Of a stretch of 40,994 nucleotides of DNA, positions 7,799-15,417 are shown one piece after another (position 1 is the first letter of the stretch; the number at the start of each line of letters is the position of its first letter). A program made the translations under genes and the position numbers. The stretch comes from an uncultured Faecalibacterium sp. (GTDB lineage Bacteria > Bacillota > Clostridia > Oscillospirales > Ruminococcaceae). Under the pieces are notes generated by a model that saw nothing but the letters and a program-made list of their open reading frames with translations, ran no database searches and was not told the origin of the DNA. Location: assembly GCA_900772565.1 (NCBI GenBank), contig CAAHET010000097.1, positions 1 to 40,994 on the forward strand, read 5' to 3'.

Positions 7799-7834
7799 AA
7801 GGCGCTTGGTGAACACTCACCAAGCGCCTTTTTT
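7799..7834 (+). terminator. Terminator/attenuator directly after the promoter
   Basis: GGCGCTTGGTGA (7801-7812), loop ACAC, TCACCAAGCGCC (7817-7828), then six T's. Two A/T pairs extend the base. The stem is perfect and GC-rich. It may end malQ transcripts, attenuate the ABC operon, or yield a very short RNA from the promoter just upstream. A second small hairpin, CGGAGC/GCTCCG (7843-7860), follows. Confidence 0.75.
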
Positions 7835-7893
7835 GTACCCTGCGGAGCAAGGCGGCTCCGGGGCAGGCTGTAAGAGGAAAAGGGGAATGCGTA

Positions 7894-8619
7894 GTGATCA
7901 AGCTGGAACACGTTGACAAATACTTCGGAGACCTGCACGTTCTGAAAGACGTCAACCTTGAGGTCGCCGAGGGCGAAAAACTGGTGATCATCGGGCCGTC
8001 CGGTTCAGGCAAGTCCACCACGGTGCGCTGCATGAATTTTCTGGAAGAGCCCACCAGCGGCCATGTCTACATAGACGGGCAGGAGCTGACAGCCAAAAAC
8101 AAGACCAAGCTTGTGCGCGAGACCACCAGCATGGTGTTCCAACAGTTCAACCTGTACCCGCACATGACGGTGCTGAAAAATCTGACCCTCGCGCCCATAA
8201 AGCTGAACCACAAGACAAAGCAGGAGGCCGAGGAGCTGGCGTACCACTATCTTGAGGTGGTCGGCCTGCGGGACAAGGCAAATGTCTACCCGGCGCAGCT
8301 TTCCGGCGGCCAGCAGCAGCGCATTGCCATTGCCCGTGCGCTGTGTGCCCAGACCAAGATCATCCTGTTCGACGAGCCCACCAGTGCGCTGGACCCGGAG
8401 ACCATTCAGGAGGTTCTGGACGTCATGGTGCGGCTGGCGCACGAAAAAAACATCACCATGGTGGTGGTCACCCACGAGATGGGCTTTGCCCGGCAGGTTG
8501 CAGACCGCGTGGTATTTATGGCAGACGGCCAGATCTTGGAAGAAGGCACACCGGAGCACTTCTTCACCAACCCCAAAAACGAGCGCGTGCGCCAGTTCTT
8601 GGGCAAGATCATCCGGTAA
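7894..8619 (+). CDS. Polar amino acid ABC transporter ATPase (GlnQ/ArtP type)
   Basis: A 241-residue nucleotide-binding subunit that powers amino acid uptake. Walker A is GPSGSGKST (residues 34-42), the Q-loop is in VFQQFNLYPHMTVL, the signature is LSGGQQQR, Walker B is IILFDEPTSALDP, and the H-loop is VVVTHEMGFA. The size is standard for the family. It starts at GTG 7894 behind AGAGGAAAAGGGG, and no better ATG is available. It is the first gene of a four-gene operon with its binding protein and two permeases. Confidence 0.96.
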   Translation: MIKLEHVDKYFGDLHVLKDVNLEVAEGEKLVIIGPSGSGKSTTVRCMNFLEEPTSGHVYIDGQELTAKNKTKLVRETTSMVFQQFNLYPHMTVLKNLTLAPIKLNHKTKQEAEELAYHYLEVVGLRDKANVYPAQLSGGQQQRIAIARALCAQTKIILFDEPTSALDPETIQEVLDVMVRLAHEKNITMVVVTHEMGFARQVADRVVFMADGQILEEGTPEHFFTNPKNERVRQFLGKIIR

Positions 8620-8632
8620 GCAGTTTTGGTCA

Positions 8633-8715
8633 CTGCGGAGCTGCCGCAGCATAAGCGGCACCCGTTGTGGATAGAGCAGCCCATGGGGGACGGAAGGGAA
8701 AGCCGTCCGGGCTGC
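8633..8715 (+). promoter_or_regulatory. Two tandem stem-loops between the ATPase and binding-protein genes
   Basis: Hairpin 1 is CTGCGG (8633-8638)/CCGCAG (8644-8649). Hairpin 2 is GCAGCCC (8676-8682)/GGGCTGC (8709-8715), stacked on GGACGG (8688-8693)/CCGTCC (8703-8708). There is no T-run. Such intergenic hairpins often protect downstream mRNA and raise binding-protein output over that of the ATPase; that role is inferred. Confidence 0.55.
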
Positions 8716-8740
8716 GGACTTTATAGAGGAGTGTATAATT

Positions 8741-9649
8741 ATGAAAAAGATTTCTCGTCGTAGCTTTGTCAAGGCCGCCGGTACGGCCATTGCGCTCACC
8801 GCTCTCACCGCCTGCGGCGGCTCTTCCAGCAGTTCCGTGGCAGCCTCCACCGCATCCTCTGCCGCTTCCGGCAGTGTAGTAGCTTCCTCCGAGGCTGTTT
8901 CTGCGGATGTGCAGGCCATCATCGACCGCGGTGTGCTGAAGGTAGGCGTCAAGAACGCCGTCAAAGGCTTCAGTTTTCAGGATACCCTCACCGGCGAGTA
9001 TACCGGTCTGGAGGACAGTCTGGCAGAGATGATCGCCGAGCATCTGGGCGTGGACGTGGAGTTTACCACCGTCACCGCCGCTACCCGCGGCGAGCTGCTG
9101 GATTCCGGCGATATCGACTGCGTGCTGGCTACCTTTACCATCACCGACGAGCGCCGCAAGAGCTGGGACTTCTCCACCCCCTACTACACCGACTACGTCA
9201 GCGTTCTGGTGGAGGATTCCTCCGGCATCAAGGCACTGGCCGACCTGAAGGATAAGGTGGTGGGCGTTTCCTCCGGCTCCACCTCCGCCCGTGCTCTGGT
9301 GCAGGAGATGATCGATGAGGGCGTGATCACCGGCGAGGGCTTCAATGCCGACACTTTCAACGCCGATACCTGGAAGGATGGCATTTCCTTCCGTCAGTAC
9401 GACGATTATCCCGCCATCAGCACCGCACTGAGCGCAGGCGAGGTGAACGGCTTCTGCGTGGATAAGTCCATTCTGGCCATCTACAAGACCGAGGGCCGCA
9501 GCTACATTGATGCCGAGTTCAGCCCGCAGGAGTACGGCGTGGCTACCAAGAAGGGCAGCGGCTTCTCCGCTTTGTGCGATGAGCTGGTCAGCGGCTGGCT
9601 GTCCGATGGCACCATTGATGGTCTGATCAAGGAGAACGGTCTGGAATAA
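8741..9649 (+). CDS. Amino acid ABC transporter substrate-binding lipoprotein
   Basis: A 302-residue extracellular solute-binding protein of family 3. Its N-terminus, MKKISRRSFVKAAGT, has a twin-arginine pattern, followed by a hydrophobic stretch and the lipobox LTAC (Cys25), then a Ser/Ala-rich linker to about residue 55. The binding domain has typical elements (RGVLKVGVKNAVKGFSF, GLEDSLAEMIAEHLG, DIDCVLATFTITDERR, DFSTPYY, KVVGVSSGST). The ATG follows AGAGGAG. It delivers a polar or acidic amino acid to the two permeases downstream; the exact substrate cannot be read. Confidence 0.95.
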   Translation: MKKISRRSFVKAAGTAIALTALTACGGSSSSSVAASTASSAASGSVVASSEAVSADVQAIIDRGVLKVGVKNAVKGFSFQDTLTGEYTGLEDSLAEMIAEHLGVDVEFTTVTAATRGELLDSGDIDCVLATFTITDERRKSWDFSTPYYTDYVSVLVEDSSGIKALADLKDKVVGVSSGSTSARALVQEMIDEGVITGEGFNADTFNADTWKDGISFRQYDDYPAISTALSAGEVNGFCVDKSILAIYKTEGRSYIDAEFSPQEYGVATKKGSGFSALCDELVSGWLSDGTIDGLIKENGLE

Positions 9650-9689
9650 CACCAGCGCCGTTACGGTTTAGGAGAGAGGAGTGTTCGTT

Positions 9690-10427
9690 ATGTCCGGTCT
9701 GTTTTCAATGGACGCATGGGCAACGGTGTGGAACCACCGGGAAAGCTTTCTGCTGGGGCTGGGCAATACCCTGATGACGGCGTTTTTTGCGCTGGCACTG
9801 GCCTTTGTGCTGGGCGTTGTGCTGGGCCTGATGGCGACCAGCGGCAAAAAGCCGCTGCAATTCATCGCCCGGGTGTATGTGGAGTTCATCCAGAATACGC
9901 CGCTGCTGTTGCAGCTGTGCTTTTTGTACTACGCGCTGGCCTTTGCAGGGCTGAGCATGGGTGTCATCCGCACCGGCATCATTGCACTGGGCGTTTACAC
10001 CGGTGCCTACATGGGCGAGGTCGTCCGTGCCGCCATTGAGTCGGTGCCAAAAGGACAGTTCGAGGCCGCACAGGCGCAGGGCTTTGGCTACTTGCAGCGG
10101 ATGGCCTATATCATCCTGCCGCAGAGCATCCCGGTCATGCTGCCGCCCATGGTCAATCAGGTGGTTAACCTGTTCAAGAACACCTCCTGCCTGTACATCG
10201 TAGGCGGTGCAGACCTCATCAGCGTGACCTACAGCTTCGTCACCGGTGCCTCCACCGGCGGTGCCTACGCACCGGCCTACATCGTCTGCGGTGCCATCTT
10301 CTTTGTGGTCTGCTTCCCGCTGTCCACGCTGGCTACCCGCTGGGAGGCCTCCCTCAAGGAGCGCAAGGGCAAGGCAGACCCCGCCCTGCGCGCCGCAAAG
10401 GCTGCGGCCTTAAAGGAGGCGGCATAA
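9690..10427 (+). CDS. Amino acid ABC transporter permease, first
   Basis: A 245-residue HisM/GlnP-type membrane permease. Several hydrophobic helices are clear, with the N-terminal family pattern GLGNTLMTAFFALALAFVLG, VEFIQNTPLLLQLCFLYYAL, and the ATPase-contact EAA loop EAAQAQGFGYLQRMAYIILPQ. ATG 9690 is preferred over an in-frame GTG at 9681, because GGAGAGAGGAG ends only 8 bases before the ATG and overlaps the GTG. The C-terminus is Lys/Ala-rich. It pairs with the next permease as a heterodimer. Confidence 0.94.
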   Translation: MSGLFSMDAWATVWNHRESFLLGLGNTLMTAFFALALAFVLGVVLGLMATSGKKPLQFIARVYVEFIQNTPLLLQLCFLYYALAFAGLSMGVIRTGIIALGVYTGAYMGEVVRAAIESVPKGQFEAAQAQGFGYLQRMAYIILPQSIPVMLPPMVNQVVNLFKNTSCLYIVGGADLISVTYSFVTGASTGGAYAPAYIVCGAIFFVVCFPLSTLATRWEASLKERKGKADPALRAAKAAALKEAA

Positions 10428-11201
10428 ATGAGCACTCTCGCTTCCAGTTTTTCCATCCTTGTGCAGCCGGGCGTATTTATGTACCTGCTGCGGGGCATCG
10501 CTTTTACCTGCATCATCTCGGTGCTGGGCGTCATTCTGGGCCTGATCTTAGGCTCGCTGCTGGCGCTGGCCCGCACCTACTGTAAAAAGGGCCCGGCGCG
10601 CATCCTTGGCTGGCTGTCCGCCGCCTACATCGAGCTGTTCCGCAACACGCCCTACCTTTTGTGGATCTTCGTGTGCGTGGTGTTCTGCCCCTGCCCGGCC
10701 TTTTTTGCCCACAAAATGTTCGGCCTGACCAGTGTGGAGATGAAGCTGCTGTTCAAGGCAGCCTTGGCACTGATCCTGTTCAACTCCTCGGTCATTGCCG
10801 AGATCGTCCGCGGCGGCCTGAACGGTGTCGCCAAGGGACAGTTTGAAGCAGGCTATGCGCAGGGCTTCAACACCGCCGAGGTGCTGCTGTACATCATTCT
10901 GCCGCAGGCTTACCGCAATATCATTCCCACCCTGCTCAGTCAGGTGATCACCACCATCAAGGACTCCTCCTACCTTGCAAACGTGGCTACCATTGAGCTG
11001 ATGGCACGCATCCGGCAGCTGCTGAGCGCCGCCGGTACCTACAACGGCCTTGGCACGGTGAATGTTTCGGATGTTATGGTGCTGTTCGGCACTGCCTGCG
11101 TCATCTATTTTGTCATCAACTTCACCCTCAGCTGCATCGTCCGCTCCATGCAGGCGCGGCAGAAGAAGGCCGTGGTCTTTGTCCCGGCAAAGGCCGCATA
11201 A
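10428..11201 (+). CDS. Amino acid ABC transporter permease, second
   Basis: A 257-residue HisM/GlnP-type permease whose ATG directly follows the stop of the previous permease, with AAAGGAGG inside that gene's end. Family marks: RGIAFTCIISVLGVILGLILG, IELFRNTPYLLWIFV, and the EAA loop EAGYAQGFNTAEVLLYIILPQAYRNIIP. It has about five membrane helices and ends in a basic tail. This is the last gene of the transporter operon, which closes with a strong terminator. Confidence 0.94.
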   Translation: MSTLASSFSILVQPGVFMYLLRGIAFTCIISVLGVILGLILGSLLALARTYCKKGPARILGWLSAAYIELFRNTPYLLWIFVCVVFCPCPAFFAHKMFGLTSVEMKLLFKAALALILFNSSVIAEIVRGGLNGVAKGQFEAGYAQGFNTAEVLLYIILPQAYRNIIPTLLSQVITTIKDSSYLANVATIELMARIRQLLSAAGTYNGLGTVNVSDVMVLFGTACVIYFVINFTLSCIVRSMQARQKKAVVFVPAKAA

Positions 11202-11260
11202 AAACGATATTTACCAACCATTCTTCTTTTCACCTCTTTTTTGTTTTCCACCCACAGAGA

Positions 11261-11300
11261 AACACCCCCGGCAGCCATTGCGGCTGCCGGGGGTGTTTCC
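11261..11300 (+). terminator. Terminator of the amino acid ABC operon
   Basis: A 16-bp stem: AACACCCCCGGCAGCC (11261-11276), loop ATTGC, GGCTGCCGGGGGTGTT (11282-11297), then TTCC. The T-run is short but the stem is extremely stable. Confidence 0.75.
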
Positions 11301-11428
11301 TGCTGTCCGCTGCCTTTTTTAAGACTTTTGCAAGGGCAAATTTCCACAAAAGTGCGGGGTACAGTGCCGGGCAGTTTGACCGCTCTGTCCGAACTTTGCG
11401 TGAAATCCTGTTTTTCTGCCGGAAATCG
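11301..11428. other. Gene-free stretch between the ABC terminator and the next promoter
   Basis: No ORF with a ribosome site and no clear RNA element was seen here. The whole interval 11202-11596 lacks a gene and is made up of the terminator at 11261, this stretch, a consensus promoter, a hairpin and a structured leader. Confidence 0.4.
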
Positions 11429-11457
11429 TTGACAAGTGAAATTGATGTTTTTATAAT
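11429..11457 (+). promoter_or_regulatory. Perfect consensus promoter of the ATP-grasp operon
   Basis: TTGACA (11429-11434), exactly 17 bp, TATAAT (11452-11457). The expected transcript start (about 11464) falls on the first base of the hairpin at 11464. Confidence 0.88.
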
Positions 11458-11463
11458 AAAACC

Positions 11464-11514
11464 AGCACAAGGCGGCGTGGCCCACAAAATGGTCACGCCG
11501 CCTTGTGCTTTTTG
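11464..11514 (+). terminator. Terminator-like hairpin at the very 5' end of the ATP-grasp operon transcript
   Basis: AGCACAAGGCGGCGTG (11464-11479) pairs perfectly with CACGCCGCCTTGTGCT (11494-11509), followed by T's. G-U and two G-C pairs extend it inward. It could attenuate the operon, release an RNA of about 50 bases, or act as a 5' cap-like stabilizer. A further dyad, CCGGTA/TACCGG (11534-11561), lies in the remaining leader. Confidence 0.7.
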
Positions 11515-11596
11515 CGTTTCCGGGTAGGAGAGACCGGTAGGGGAAAGTCCGGCGATACCGGAAAGCAGAAAATCCAGAAAAAAAGAGGGGAGATCT

Positions 11597-12910
11597 ATGG
11601 ATCAACTAGTGCAGCATCAACAGACCATCAACGACCAGCTGGCGCGGTACGGCGTGAAATTTGGCCTATACAAAAACGGCACATTTCAGGAGCGGCTGTT
11701 TCCGTTCGACCCGCTGCCCCGGGTCATCACGGCGCAGGAATTCCAGACGCTGGACAAGGGGCTTGTACAGCGGGTCAACGCACTGAATCTGTTTTTAAAG
11801 GACGTCTACGGCGACAAAAAGATCATCCGGGACGGCGTTGTGCCGGAGGATTTTGTGTTTGCAGGCAGCGGCTATCTGCCGCAGTGCGAGGGCTTTGTAC
11901 CGCCCAAGGGCGTTTACAGCCACATCTCCGGCATCGACCTTGTGCAGGCAAAGGACGGCAGCTGGTTCATTCTGGAGGATAACCTCCGCATCCCCAGCGG
12001 CGCGTCCTATCCGCTCATTGCGCGGGAACTGTGCCGCCGCTGCAGCCCGGAGACCTTCAGCGGCAACGCCATCGTGGACAACCGCAACTATGCGCAGCTG
12101 CTGCGGCAGACCATGGATGCGGTCAACACCGGCGGCATCAACGTGGTATTTACGCCGGGGCGGTACAACGCCGCCTATTTCGAGCACAGCTATCTAGCCG
12201 AAAAGACCGGTGCCGTGCTGGCAGAGTGTGGCGACCTGTATGTGGAAAACAACAAGGTCTACCTCAAGACCGTCCACGGCGGCGAGCGGGTGGGCGCGAT
12301 TTATCGCCGCATCAGCGATGAGTATCTTGACCCGCTTGCCTTTAAGCCGGAGAGCCTGATCGGCATTCCCGGTGTTATGGATGCCTACCGCGCCGGCAAT
12401 GTGGCGCTGCTGAACGCGCCCGGCAACGGTGTGGCAGACGACAAGGGCATTTATTATTTCGTGCCCAAGATGATCAAGTACTATCTGGGCGAGGAGCCCA
12501 TTCTGCACAACGCACCCACCTACCTGCCGTTTTACGAAAAAGACCGTCAGTATGTGCTGGAACATCTGGAAACGCTGGTGGTCAAGGACGTTGCCGAGGC
12601 GGGCGGCTACGGCGTAGTATTCGGCCGTGACCTGACAAAACAGCAGCTGGAGGAGTTCCGCGCTACCATCCGCAGCGAGCCGCGCCGGTTCATTGCGCAG
12701 GAGGTCATTGATTTCCTTGACCTGCCCATCATGGACGGCGGCGAAAAGGTGCCCCGCAAGGCAGACCTGCGGGCATTTGTGCTGAGCAGCGGCGACGATA
12801 CAAAGGTCTGGGCAAGCGGGCTGACCCGCTTTTCCCGCAACCCGGACAGCTTCGTGGTCAACAGCTCGCAAGGAGGAGGTTTTAAGGACACATGGGTATT
12901 ATCTCGCTGA
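11597..12910 (+). CDS. Circularly permuted ATP-grasp protein (COG2308 type)
   Basis: A 437-residue predicted ATP-dependent amide/peptide ligase. Recognizable family stretches: RVNALNLFLKDVYGDKKII, SGYLPQCEGFVPPKGVYSHISGIDL, ILEDNLRIPSGASYPL, and the C-terminal VVNSSQGGGFKDTWVL. GAGGGGAG precedes the ATG. The 3' end overlaps the alpha-E gene by 19 bases. Together with the next two genes it forms the known trio ATP-grasp / alpha-E / transglutaminase, predicted by Iyer and colleagues to make peptide modifications or small peptides. The biochemical product is not established. Some relatives carry an Anbu proteasome-like peptidase; none is seen here. Confidence 0.92.
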   Translation: MDQLVQHQQTINDQLARYGVKFGLYKNGTFQERLFPFDPLPRVITAQEFQTLDKGLVQRVNALNLFLKDVYGDKKIIRDGVVPEDFVFAGSGYLPQCEGFVPPKGVYSHISGIDLVQAKDGSWFILEDNLRIPSGASYPLIARELCRRCSPETFSGNAIVDNRNYAQLLRQTMDAVNTGGINVVFTPGRYNAAYFEHSYLAEKTGAVLAECGDLYVENNKVYLKTVHGGERVGAIYRRISDEYLDPLAFKPESLIGIPGVMDAYRAGNVALLNAPGNGVADDKGIYYFVPKMIKYYLGEEPILHNAPTYLPFYEKDRQYVLEHLETLVVKDVAEAGGYGVVFGRDLTKQQLEEFRATIRSEPRRFIAQEVIDFLDLPIMDGGEKVPRKADLRAFVLSSGDDTKVWASGLTRFSRNPDSFVVNSSQGGGFKDTWVLSR

Positions 12911-13572
12911 ACAAAGCCAGCCGCCTGTACTGGCTGGGACGCTACACCGAGCGTGTATATACAGGCTTAAAAAAGGCAAAACCCATTTACGATGCCGGGG
13001 TGGATGGCCGCGAAGGCGACTATGCAGACTACTGCTTTCGGCTGGGCATCCCCGGCGGCTATGCCAATACGGTGGATTTCTGCAAGCGGTATTTCTTTGA
13101 CAGGAACAACCCGAACTCGCTGGCGTCCAGTCTGGTCTACGCCTACGACAACGCCGTGGTGCTGCGGGATACCCTGACCACAGATACTCTTTCGTACATC
13201 CAGCTGGCGATGAATGCCATGGAAAAGGCGGCGCAGTGCGATACGCCTGCCGTCGCGCTCCAGTGGGTGCTGGACGATATCCGGGCATTCCGCGGTGCGT
13301 GCGAGGAGACGATCTTTGATGAAGAGACCCGCAGCATGATCAAGCTGGGCACCAGCGTAGAGCGGGTGGATCTGTACCTGCGTTTGGGCGACGAGCCGGA
13401 GCGCACCCGCAAGGAGTTTGAGCGGCTGTTCAACCGCCTGTACAAGACCCAGCTTTCGCCGAACAAGGAGCATCTGGATTTTCTGGTGGATGCACTGCTG
13501 GATTCCTCCAAGCCGGATGCTTCGGCACCGGAGCTGGTCGCAGCGGTGGAAAGCTTGTTTCTCGACCTGTAA
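12892..13572 (+). CDS. Alpha-E domain protein (DUF403, COG2307)
   Basis: A 226-residue, mostly helical protein of the alpha-E family, starting GIISLNKASRLYWLGRYTERVYTGLK as is typical. It lies 19 bases inside the end of the ATP-grasp gene, behind GGAGGAGG, so the two are translated together. Relatives are nearly always encoded beside a circularly permuted ATP-grasp and a transglutaminase and are thought to be a partner or scaffold subunit. No catalytic motif is evident. The length is shorter than the roughly 300 residues of many homologues but the protein looks complete. Confidence 0.9.
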   Translation: MGIISLNKASRLYWLGRYTERVYTGLKKAKPIYDAGVDGREGDYADYCFRLGIPGGYANTVDFCKRYFFDRNNPNSLASSLVYAYDNAVVLRDTLTTDTLSYIQLAMNAMEKAAQCDTPAVALQWVLDDIRAFRGACEETIFDEETRSMIKLGTSVERVDLYLRLGDEPERTRKEFERLFNRLYKTQLSPNKEHLDFLVDALLDSSKPDASAPELVAAVESLFLDL

Positions 13573-13614
13573 CGGCGGAAAAAACGCAGTACAGGAAGCA
13601 CAGAGGAACGAGCA

Positions 13615-14391
13615 ATGACAGAACTGGAATTTCATTTTCACACCGGGGTGGAGTTCTCGGCTCCGGTCAGCGGGCACACCTTTGCGCTGCACTGTCTGCC
13701 GGTGGAGGATGACGCCCAAAAGCTGCAAAGCTATGCCGTCCGCATAGAACCGGCGGCAGAGTATGGCCTGCACCGGGACGGCTTTGGCGGCTGGCTGGTA
13801 TGCGGCAGCTGCCGGGAACCGCACACGGTCTTTTGCTACGATTCCCACGGCATCGTGCGGGTGGACGGCCGTGCACAGGCAGAGCCGGTGAACCCGGTGC
13901 TGAAGCAGTTTACGGAGCTTACCGCTATGACGGCAGAGCTGGAAACGCTGTGGCAGAGCCTGCCGCTGGACGGCAAGCCCCCGCAGGAACAGGCAGCGTT
14001 GCTGAACAAAGCCGCCGCCGGTGCACTGCACTATGTACCGGGGCTTACGGGCATCTCCACGACCGCCGGGCAGGCGTTTGCGCTGGGCAGCGGGGTCTGT
14101 CAGGACTATGCGCACATCCTGCTGGCGCTGGCGCGGCGCTCCGGGTTTGCGGCGCGCTACTGCATGGGGCTTGTGCCCGGCGAGGGTGCCACCCATGCGT
14201 GGGTGGAGCTTGCCCTGCCGGATGGCTGGCACGGCTACGACCCTACCTTTGCCTGTGAGGCAGGGGAGGAGCATCTGCGGTTCGCCGTAGGCAGGGACGC
14301 CGCCGACTGCCGTGCAGAGCGGGGCATTTTCCGCGGGGCGGCAGAGCAGGCCCTGCACACCGAGATGCGGCTGGACGTCCGCAAGGGCTGA
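13615..14391 (+). CDS. Transglutaminase-like cysteine protease/transferase
   Basis: A 258-residue transglutaminase-superfamily protein. The catalytic triad is intact: Cys162 (GSGVCQDYAH), His194 (GATHAWVEL) and Asp209 (WHGYDPT). The N-terminal 90 residues form the beta-rich domain common to COG1305 proteins of this operon type. There is no signal peptide, so it should act in the cytoplasm with the ATP-grasp and alpha-E proteins, either cutting or transferring peptide bonds. It follows the alpha-E gene by 42 bases, and a terminator closes the trio at 14418. Confidence 0.9.
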   Translation: MTELEFHFHTGVEFSAPVSGHTFALHCLPVEDDAQKLQSYAVRIEPAAEYGLHRDGFGGWLVCGSCREPHTVFCYDSHGIVRVDGRAQAEPVNPVLKQFTELTAMTAELETLWQSLPLDGKPPQEQAALLNKAAAGALHYVPGLTGISTTAGQAFALGSGVCQDYAHILLALARRSGFAARYCMGLVPGEGATHAWVELALPDGWHGYDPTFACEAGEEHLRFAVGRDAADCRAERGIFRGAAEQALHTEMRLDVRKG

Positions 14392-14417
14392 GCGATACAA
14401 GACAAGGCAATGACGCC

Positions 14418-14456
14418 GGGCTTCTGCACAAAACCGGCAGAAGCCCTTTTTATTTT
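14418..14456 (+). terminator. Terminator after the transglutaminase gene
   Basis: GGGCTTCTGC (14418-14427), 9-base loop, GCAGAAGCCC (14437-14446), then TTTTTATTTT. It separates the trio from the M14 pair, which would need readthrough or its own promoter; I see no clear promoter between them. Confidence 0.8.
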
Positions 14457-14478
14457 CGGATAGGAGTGTGTAAGAACC

Positions 14479-15417
14479 ATGGAAGAAACCGTCGCAAGCC
14501 TTTCGCTTGCAGTACACGAAAAGCTGGAACTGAAAAAGAACCGGCTCACCCCGCTGCCCGGCAACGACAGCGGAAAACGCATCTGTGTTGTCACCGGTGT
14601 GCACGGCGATGAGCTGGAGGGACAATATGTGGTCTACCTGCTCAACCGCCGCATTCAGGAGCACCCGGAGCTGCTGACGGGCACGGTGGATATCTACCCG
14701 GCAGTCAACCCGCTGGGCATCAACACCATTCAACGGGGCATCCCGCTGTTTGATCTGGACATGAACCGCATTTTCCCCGGCGATACCGATGGCCCCATGG
14801 CGGAATATTACGCCCATGCGGTGGTAGAGGATCTGCGCGGGGCGGATATCGCCATCGACATCCACGCCTCCAACATCTACCTGCGAGAGCTGCCGCAGGT
14901 GCGCATCTCGGAGGAGACCGCCCCGGCACTGGTGCCACTGGCAGAGCAGCTCAACGTGGATTTTGTCTGGGTCCATGCGGCGGCAACGGTGCTGGAAAGC
15001 ACGCTGGCGCACAGCCTGAACGTCATCGGCACCCACTGCCTTGTGGTGGAAATGGGCGTGGGAATGCGCCTGACCAAGAGCTACGGCGAGCAGCTGGTGG
15101 ACGGCATTCTGAACCTGATGCACACGCAGGGAATGTGGGCAGGCGAGACAAAGCCACCCCGCAAGCCCATCGTGAGCAAAGACGAGGTGGCATTTATCAA
15201 TGCAGATAAGGCGGGTATTTTCATCCCCAGTGTGGAGCATAACGGCATCGTGAAAAAGGGGCAGGAGCTGGCAGTCATTGCGGACCCGCTGACGGGCGAG
15301 GTGCGGCAGACCCTGATGGCACCGGCGGACGGCCTGCTGTTTACCCTGCGGGAATACCCCGTGGTCTATCCGGGCAGCCTGCTGGCCCGCATCCTGACAG
15401 GAGGATTCCAGAAATGA
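14479..15417 (+). CDS. Succinylglutamate desuccinylase/aspartoacylase-like M14 enzyme
   Basis: A 312-residue zinc-dependent deacylase or amidohydrolase of the AstE/AspA family. The metal ligands are present: His42 and Glu45 in VHGDELEG, and His129 in AIDIHAS, with a likely catalytic glutamate at Glu191 (LVVEMGVG). PAVNPLGI and DLDMNRIFPG are family motifs. The C-terminal third (about 225-312) looks like the beta-barrel/lipoyl-like domain (GIVKKGQELAVIADPLTGE). GATAGGAG lies upstream. It overlaps a paralogue by 4 bases (ATGA). The substrate is unknown; an N-acyl amino acid or gamma-linked peptide made by the preceding ligase is a reasonable guess. Confidence 0.88.
   Translation: MEETVASLSLAVHEKLELKKNRLTPLPGNDSGKRICVVTGVHGDELEGQYVVYLLNRRIQEHPELLTGTVDIYPAVNPLGINTIQRGIPLFDLDMNRIFPGDTDGPMAEYYAHAVVEDLRGADIAIDIHASNIYLRELPQVRISEETAPALVPLAEQLNVDFVWVHAAATVLESTLAHSLNVIGTHCLVVEMGVGMRLTKSYGEQLVDGILNLMHTQGMWAGETKPPRKPIVSKDEVAFINADKAGIFIPSVEHNGIVKKGQELAVIADPLTGEVRQTLMAPADGLLFTLREYPVVYPGSLLARILTGGFQK

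Noticed and set aside
12967..15240. Very long open frame (757 codons) on the minus strand
   Set aside because: It lies opposite three well-recognized genes, has no family resemblance and no ribosome site. It is an artefact of GC-rich codon use on the other strand.
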